17,809 bases of DNA from an uncultured Oscillospiraceae bacterium (GTDB lineage Bacteria > Bacillota_A > Clostridia > Oscillospirales > Oscillospiraceae): assembly GCA_900770015.1 (NCBI GenBank), contig CAAGIU010000129.1, positions 1 through 17,809 of the forward strand, in the 5' to 3' direction. The notes beneath the pieces are model-generated. The model worked only from the letters and a program-made list of their open reading frames with translations, was not told the DNA's origin and did no database searches. Each line of letters starts with the position of its first letter. Within the stretch, counting starts at the first letter, position 1. The position numbers were made by a program, and so were the translations under genes. This document shows, piece by piece, positions 13,801 to 17,809 of this stretch.

Positions 13801-14382
13801 CAGCCAGCCTTCGGGGTCCAGGTGGCATCGAGCACTGTCGAAGACCTTCTGAATGATCTCCGGGACGATGCTGTCGTTCCGGCCCACGCCCTGGGTGTCC
13901 ACGAAATCCCGGAAGTGATCCTCCGACGACTGGTTTTCGTAAGCACGGTCCAGAAGATCCTTCAGGACGGTCTCCCGCAGCTCCCGGCATTCGCTTTCGT
14001 CCGCCACCCGGAAGTCCGGGGCCAGATCGATGCGGTAGGCATACTCCCGCAGGATCGCCGAGCAAAAGCCATGGACAGTGGAGATCTGGGTCAGGTAGAG
14101 CCGCTGCATCTGCTTTTGCAGGTGTCGGTTCTCCGGCTCCCGGGCAATCCGCTCCGTCAGCTTGGCGGCGATCTTTCCCCGAAGCTCGGAGGCGGCGGCT
14201 TTCGTATAGGTAATGATGAGGAATTCATCCAGATTGGCCGGTTCTTCCGAGTCCGTGAGACAGCGCATCAGGCGGTCCACCAGCACCTTGGTCTTGCCGG
14301 AACCGGCTGCCGCGCTGACCAGCAGACGGCCGTCCCGGTCGTTCACCGCCTGGGCCTGTTGGGGGGTCAGCTTATCTGCCAT
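10870..14382 (-). CDS. addA: ATP-dependent helicase/nuclease subunit A
   Basis: AddA is the motor and one of two nucleases of AddAB, which opens and trims double-strand DNA breaks for RecA loading, the Firmicutes counterpart of RecBCD. The 1170-aa protein has all UvrD-type helicase motifs: Walker A SAAAGSGKT (23-31, K30), DEYQDS (397-402), GDVKQSIYQFR (424-434), MSIHKSKGLEF (756-766) and YVAMTRARDR (833-842). The C-terminal RecB-type nuclease carries GVVD (D1104) and DFKTD (D1117, K1119), so both activities look intact. The start at 14382 lies within the end of addB with AAGGAG about 9 nt upstream; the 11-bp overlap points to coupled translation. No chi-recognition statement can be made from sequence alone. 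Confidence 0.98.
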   Translation of the reverse strand: MADKLTPQQAQAVNDRDGRLLVSAAAGSGKTKVLVDRLMRCLTDSEEPANLDEFLIITYTKAAASELRGKIAAKLTERIAREPENRHLQKQMQRLYLTQISTVHGFCSAILREYAYRIDLAPDFRVADESECRELRETVLKDLLDRAYENQSSEDHFRDFVDTQGVGRNDSIVPEIIQKVFDSARCHLDPEGWLDGCLTGMELEQTADASESIWGRYLMDDLFRWLDRQIAVLKTCIRQLEELEGMEKPALNFRETVEQLESLRGSNTWDEVCARKDIRFGTLSFPRKNNPDPELTERVKAIRNACKEGIAKRVRYFANDSAKVMEDLRQSSAAAAGLIALVRQFDADYRRLKRGRRVLDFGDLEHRTLDLLLGKSRTSPTAAAREIGGRYREIMVDEYQDSNGVQDAIFSVLTQERQNCFLVGDVKQSIYQFRLADPGIFLKKYREYGKPEESQPGQGRKVLLSHNFRSGAEVIEGINDVFHACMSPEVGGLEYGEAEALREGIPHAPLPDPAVELYVLETQEETGPEEAAFAASRIRQMLDSGTLIRDGDNLRRVQPEDIVILLRSPGSAGPDYRRALEAEGVRCTMDGGMDLMQTEEVTTLTAFLQTIANPRQDIPLLSVLASPVFGFTADDLASLRGRNKKQCIYDALCQSDAGKAEEFLKILTELRAAARMEPLTNLLEKCLLLTRMDSIYGAMPGGRAKKENLQMFFRLAADYEKTGLRSLDQFLEHLESLGSSGVPSAGSSSAGCVTIMSIHKSKGLEFPVVFLCNLMRKFNREDLKQQVLCDKTLGLGLSVADNQNRVRYGSIAKRAIAVSMQSESLSEELRVLYVAMTRARDRLVMTCAMRKPENKLQDIALRLSADGGKLLCLDADCPGDWILTAAMQRIEAGSLHNAGGRPDALHIAAHPWRIDLMQSTAHCREGCAVTETAAVLPKHAEEALRAGLAFQYAHIPATLAPSKQTATGRKGRSRDEEAMEDTSRPQTEHYTWRKPTFREAAKTGKAYGSVIHSAMQFLRYESCTDEAGVAAEVKRMVEQGYLTAEQGSLVNTASIAAFFESNIGRKLRTGTPYLREFKFSILDDGTKYAAGLEGEYVLLQGVVDCALLEADGITIVDFKTDHVTEDTLADTVRRYRPQLEAYAEALARIYEMPIKGKYLYFFHGNRFAEV

Positions 14383-17300
14383 GCTTATCCATCTCCTTCT
14401 CCACTTCCTCCCAGAACTGCTGGGGCTTCATGGCTTTGTAGTTGCGTCTGCCGGGGACATTGGCGCTGTGGCAGACGGCGCCATAGGGGCAGAAGCGGCA
14501 AGCATCGTGGGCAGAGCCTCTCGTATACGGATTCGGCTCCACATTGCCGGAGGCAATATCCTCCACCAGCTCGCCCAGGACCCGGAACACGTACCGCTCC
14601 AGCAGCTTCAGCTGATCCCGGTCCGCCAGGTCGCCGGAAAGGCTGCCGTCCTTTTTCACCGCGTAGTCCAGCCGCTTTGGCTCTTCCCCCGGCTCCATGG
14701 CATGCAGAACGGCCTCATCCTTCAGAAGCAGTCCCTTCCGCTTCCAGAGAGCTTCCCGCTGCTTTTGCAGCTCCGCCTCCTCCGGCATACCGTCGGAGGT
14801 GACATAGGGCACCCTTGCGGGGAAATACTGCACCCCCGCCGGAACCGGGTGACTGCCCAGCATTTCGGCGCCGCTGCTTTGAAGGGCAAACAGGTACAGC
14901 AGCATCTGCAGTCCCACGCCGTTGAACACATCGCAGTAGTCAAAATCCTTTTTGCCGGTCTTGTAATCCACCACCCGGTAATAGGAACTGCCCGGGCTCT
15001 GCCAGATGTCCACCCGGTCCACAAATCCCCGCAGGATGGCAGGAATCTTCCCGTTGGGAATAGCAATGGGCGGCAGGGAGCCTTCCTCCCCGGAGCCGAA
15101 GGCCACCTCGAAGCCGCCGGGGGCAAAGTCGGATTCGCTGAGCTCCTGCCACAGCTCCTCCACGACCATATCCAGCTCCCGCAGATTGCGCCGGAACAAA
15201 TAAACCATCCGCTCCGACTGAATCTGACCGAAGCGCTGGGCAGCATACTCCTCCGAATACCCATGGGCGATTTCCAGAGTCTTTTCCAGACTCACATGAT
15301 GGAAGCCGCCCATGTCCCGGATGGTACGGGCGGTCTGCTCCAGAACGGCATGGACATAGGTGCCGAACTCGGCGGGGTCCACCGTGGCCTCCTTCCGCTC
15401 CTTTGCCCGAAGGCCGTAATTCAGAAAATAGGACAATCGGCACTCCGCCTGCTTATCCACCTGGGAGGCAGACAGGTTCAGACTGTCGCCGTAGAGCTTT
15501 CGGATATTCTCCGGGGTCACGGTGCCGAGTTCATAGCGGGCGCGGTGGAGTATGGTATCGTACTCCTGGGAAACGCCCAGTCTCCGGGCTGCCTCCCGCT
15601 GATCCATTCCCGCAAGGTAAGCGCCGGCCTCAACGCGGTCGGCATCGGCAAAGCCCAGGGTTTCCTCCTGCGCTTCCCCGCCGCCTGCCAGATCCCAGAG
15701 CCTGCGGAAAACAAACGACGGCTGCTGGCCGGAGCAGTACACCGTGACGGACTCCATGGCGCCGCAGAACACCCCATAGATTTCCGCAAATTCCGCCTGC
15801 ACGCCCTCCATGGCGCCGCCGGTGAGGGGAACGCCCAACGCCCGCAGAGCAACGCGCTCCTGATCGGTGAGGACGCCTGTGGAGCCGGAATAGCCGGGCA
15901 GGCACCCCTCCCGGACGCCCACCACGATCAGATGCTTCTGGGCGTGGCAGCGCATGGCGGACACCGGGCCCACCTGAACCGCATCCAGCACCGGCGGGAT
16001 GGTGCCCACATCGTAGCGGCTCAGCAGCAGCCGCAGCAGCCGGACAAAATGCTCCGGCTCCCAATGGGTCTGCCCCAGCACATCATGGAGCTGTTCCAGG
16101 GCAGACAGGAGAATTTCCCACAGCTGGTTCAGAATCTGAGCCTCCCGACTGTCCCCGGAGTTTTCCCACTGCAGCGCCATTTCCTCCAGGCGCTGCTCCA
16201 GACGGATGGCTTCCAGAAAATCATAAAGGGCCAGCACCTGCTCACGGAGGGAGGCTGCTCGTCGAAAGTCCTGTCGAAGCTGCTCCAAAGGTGCCAGAAA
16301 ACTACTTCTGGCCGCATTCAGCGCTTCCAGACGGCTGCGGCTGTCGGCGCTCCATTCCTCGCCCAGGCCGTCGGGATGGTTTTCCCACTCGGAAAGCCAG
16401 GCGACACCCCGGATGCCCCAGAGGATGGCATAATTCTCCACCCGGTCGCAGGTGTCGGGGTCCATGCCGGACAGCGCCGAGCGGAGATACCGGAAGACAC
16501 TGCGCTGGTCAAAGTCACTGAGGGCGGCATCCAGCGCCGTCAGTACCGTGGCAATGATGCTCTTGTGCAGAATCTCCTCCGTGCCGGACTGGTAGATGGG
16601 GATGTGCATCCGGTGGAAAATCAAATTCACCAGGGACAGGTATTCCGACATATCGGCGCAGACCAGGGTGATATCCCGGTAGCGGCAGCCCGCACTCACC
16701 AGCCTCCGGACGGTATGCGCAGCGTTCATGACCTCATTCCAGGCAGTATCGCAATGGCAGACCCGGAGGCAGTCTTCAGCCCCGCCAAAGGGAATCGGCC
16801 CCTGGAAAAGCCTGTCCCGCACCAGCGACAGGGGGTCCTGCCGCCCGGGGATGATCTCCACCTGAACGGAAACCCCCAGCTTTTTGGCGCTGCGCAGGAG
16901 CTGTCCTGCAGTGCCGCCCGCCTTTTCAAAGGCCATGGCGGCAGAATCCACGCAGTCGCAGTTGAGGCTCACCGTCACCTCCGGGCTGACCCGGATCAGG
17001 TGCTCCAGAATCGCCATGTGCTGGCGGGTAAAATCCGGAAAACCGTCAATGTAAAACACATGCTCCTGGCCGAAGGTACTGTCCTCCAGCTGCTCCAGCA
17101 GCCAGTTCATCTGATCCCGGGGGTCGCGTTTACCCCGGCTGCAGAGGCTCTCGTAGCCCTCCATCAAAAGGGACAGCTCCTCCAGCTTCTGCGCCAGGGT
17201 GCCCTCCGCCTGGGAGGCGGCGTGCTTCAGATCCCCAGGGCAGATGCAGCAGCGCTTGAATTCGTCCACTGCATCGATGAGCTCCGTTAAGAATTCCGGT

Positions 17301-17638
17301 TTCGTTTCCACAGCGGCATAGGATTTCAGCCGGCTGCTGAGCTGCCGGGCTGCCGCCGCCATGGCCACCACCCGGCCGCCGTTGTCCAGACATTCCAGTG
17401 CCGCGCTGCCCGCCTGCTCCGTTGCCCTGCGGGCAAGGCGGCTGAAGGACAGCACCTCGGCATAGCGGCTGGCAGTATCCCCGGCGGCAAGGCAGAGTGC
17501 CCGCTCGGTCTCATGGCTGATAAGCTCCGGAACCATGAGGATCCGTCCCGGCCTGCGGCAGCGGACGTCCTCCGCAATCCGTGAAAGCACCGCCGCCTGA
17601 TTGGCGGTCCAGTCTTTTCCCAGCAAAAGATGAAGCAT
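14372..17638 (-). CDS. addB: ATP-dependent helicase/nuclease subunit B, with no visible Walker A motif
   Basis: AddB is the partner of AddA in break processing; it carries the second nuclease and an iron-sulfur cluster. The 1088-aa protein has the family's N-terminal block RILMVPELISHETERAL. The C-terminal nuclease shows GFVDRVD (D874, D877) and VVDYKTG (D891, K893). The four cluster cysteines are C733 (in KQAECRLSYF) and C1047, C1050, C1056 (in CRFCPYGAVC), so the nuclease and cluster look whole. The N-terminus reads MLHLLLGKDWTANQAAV where many AddB proteins have a GxxGSGKT loop, so ATP binding is probably lost. The start at 17638 is set by AGGAGG (17645-17650); the longer frame from 17722 and an ATG at 17665 lack such a site. 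addA follows with an 11-bp overlap. Confidence 0.96.
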   Translation of the reverse strand: MLHLLLGKDWTANQAAVLSRIAEDVRCRRPGRILMVPELISHETERALCLAAGDTASRYAEVLSFSRLARRATEQAGSAALECLDNGGRVVAMAAAARQLSSRLKSYAAVETKPEFLTELIDAVDEFKRCCICPGDLKHAASQAEGTLAQKLEELSLLMEGYESLCSRGKRDPRDQMNWLLEQLEDSTFGQEHVFYIDGFPDFTRQHMAILEHLIRVSPEVTVSLNCDCVDSAAMAFEKAGGTAGQLLRSAKKLGVSVQVEIIPGRQDPLSLVRDRLFQGPIPFGGAEDCLRVCHCDTAWNEVMNAAHTVRRLVSAGCRYRDITLVCADMSEYLSLVNLIFHRMHIPIYQSGTEEILHKSIIATVLTALDAALSDFDQRSVFRYLRSALSGMDPDTCDRVENYAILWGIRGVAWLSEWENHPDGLGEEWSADSRSRLEALNAARSSFLAPLEQLRQDFRRAASLREQVLALYDFLEAIRLEQRLEEMALQWENSGDSREAQILNQLWEILLSALEQLHDVLGQTHWEPEHFVRLLRLLLSRYDVGTIPPVLDAVQVGPVSAMRCHAQKHLIVVGVREGCLPGYSGSTGVLTDQERVALRALGVPLTGGAMEGVQAEFAEIYGVFCGAMESVTVYCSGQQPSFVFRRLWDLAGGGEAQEETLGFADADRVEAGAYLAGMDQREAARRLGVSQEYDTILHRARYELGTVTPENIRKLYGDSLNLSASQVDKQAECRLSYFLNYGLRAKERKEATVDPAEFGTYVHAVLEQTARTIRDMGGFHHVSLEKTLEIAHGYSEEYAAQRFGQIQSERMVYLFRRNLRELDMVVEELWQELSESDFAPGGFEVAFGSGEEGSLPPIAIPNGKIPAILRGFVDRVDIWQSPGSSYYRVVDYKTGKKDFDYCDVFNGVGLQMLLYLFALQSSGAEMLGSHPVPAGVQYFPARVPYVTSDGMPEEAELQKQREALWKRKGLLLKDEAVLHAMEPGEEPKRLDYAVKKDGSLSGDLADRDQLKLLERYVFRVLGELVEDIASGNVEPNPYTRGSAHDACRFCPYGAVCHSANVPGRRNYKAMKPQQFWEEVEKEMDKHGR

Positions 17639-17644
17639 AGCGCC

Positions 17645-17650
17645 CCTCCT
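17645..17650 (-). promoter_or_regulatory. Ribosome binding site that decides the addB start
   Basis: AGGAGG on the minus strand, 6 nt before the ATG at 17638. The alternative ATG at 17665 lies upstream of this site. No convincing promoter with both boxes was found between here and the right edge. Confidence 0.8.
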
Positions 17651-17729
17651 CAGAAAGATTTTCATACATAATGGCTTTGCGCAACAGGCTGACAAATTGT
17701 AGTTTGGCGAGCAATGGTGCACGGAGCTG

Positions 17730-17809
17730 GTGTGTTACGGAGCGAAGCGACCTTGGCTCTCCCTTTGGGAGAGCTGGCTGCCCCGTAAGGGGCAGTCTGA
17801 GAGGGTCCC
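17730..17809. repeat. Palindromic intergenic repeat, cut by the right edge
   Basis: Two tight hairpins stand side by side: GCTCTCCC-TTT-GGGAGAGC (17756-17774) and CTGCCCC-GTAA-GGGGCAG (17778-17795). They are preceded by ACGGAGCGAAGCGACCTTGG and followed by TCTGAGAGGGTCCC. This layout recalls the short palindromic elements scattered between genes in gut Clostridia, probably miniature mobile elements or their remnants. It may also act as a transcription stop. Its far end is outside the window. Confidence 0.65.

Noticed and set aside
10840..13852. Several plus-strand frames of 70-500 codons antisense to addA
   Set aside because: AddA motifs are continuous on the minus strand through the whole region; the opposite frames look like codon-bias shadows.
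14213..17290. A 1025-codon open frame on the plus strand, antisense to addB and the end of addA
   Set aside because: The minus-strand frame has full AddB motifs and cysteines. The plus-strand translation has no family features and arises from GC-rich codon bias.
17651..17730. Possible addB promoter using TACAAT or TATGTA-like boxes
   Set aside because: No -35 box of acceptable quality stands at 16-18 bp from either.

Overview
The window looks like a chromosomal piece of a GC-rich, endospore-forming Clostridia. Oscillospirales (Ruminococcaceae/Oscillospiraceae-like) is my best guess. The reasons are the strong C/G-ended codon bias, a T-box leader in front of pheST, an IreB-family regulator, spoVAD-spoVAE sporulation genes, AddAB instead of RecBCD, and consensus AGGAGG ribosome sites. 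This placement is inference; there is no rRNA marker here.

Layout. (1) Positions 1-892, minus: a DEDDh 3'-5' exonuclease that runs off the left edge, with its own promoter at 993-1022. (2) Positions 1108-4911, plus: a promoter, a T-box riboswitch with terminator, then pheS and pheT, the two subunits of phenylalanyl-tRNA synthetase. (3) Positions 4960-6879, plus: ireB with its own promoter and hairpin terminator. A second promoter then drives a 96-aa conserved-looking protein of unknown function and a secreted SH3b-SH3b-NlpC/P60 cell-wall hydrolase, closed by a strong terminator. (4) Positions 6829-7158: a 330-base stretch without a gene, holding a nest of inverted repeats and a possible forespore-type promoter. 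(5) Positions 7159-8738, plus: spoVAD and spoVAE (DPA uptake into the forespore), followed by a 33-codon gene for an Asn/Gln-rich peptide and a perfect 12-bp bidirectional terminator. (6) Positions 8804-17638, minus: addB-addA (overlapping by 11 bp), then cstA with its own promoter and structured leader, then a 119-aa protein of unknown function. (7) Positions 17730-17809: a palindromic intergenic repeat cut by the right edge.

How the genes work together. There is no single large system. The window is mostly housekeeping (Phe-tRNA charging, double-strand break repair, peptidoglycan turnover, peptide or pyruvate-type uptake) with a compact sporulation locus in the middle. The least explained parts are the Asn/Gln-rich peptide attached to the spoVA genes, the inverted-repeat nest upstream of them, the 96-aa protein next to the NlpC hydrolase, and the 119-aa partner of CstA.

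Many long open frames lie antisense to pheT, addA and addB. They are shadows caused by GC-rich codon bias and are left out. Positions 1023-1107 and 10757-10869 hold no convincing feature. No tRNA, rRNA, CRISPR array or insertion sequence was seen.
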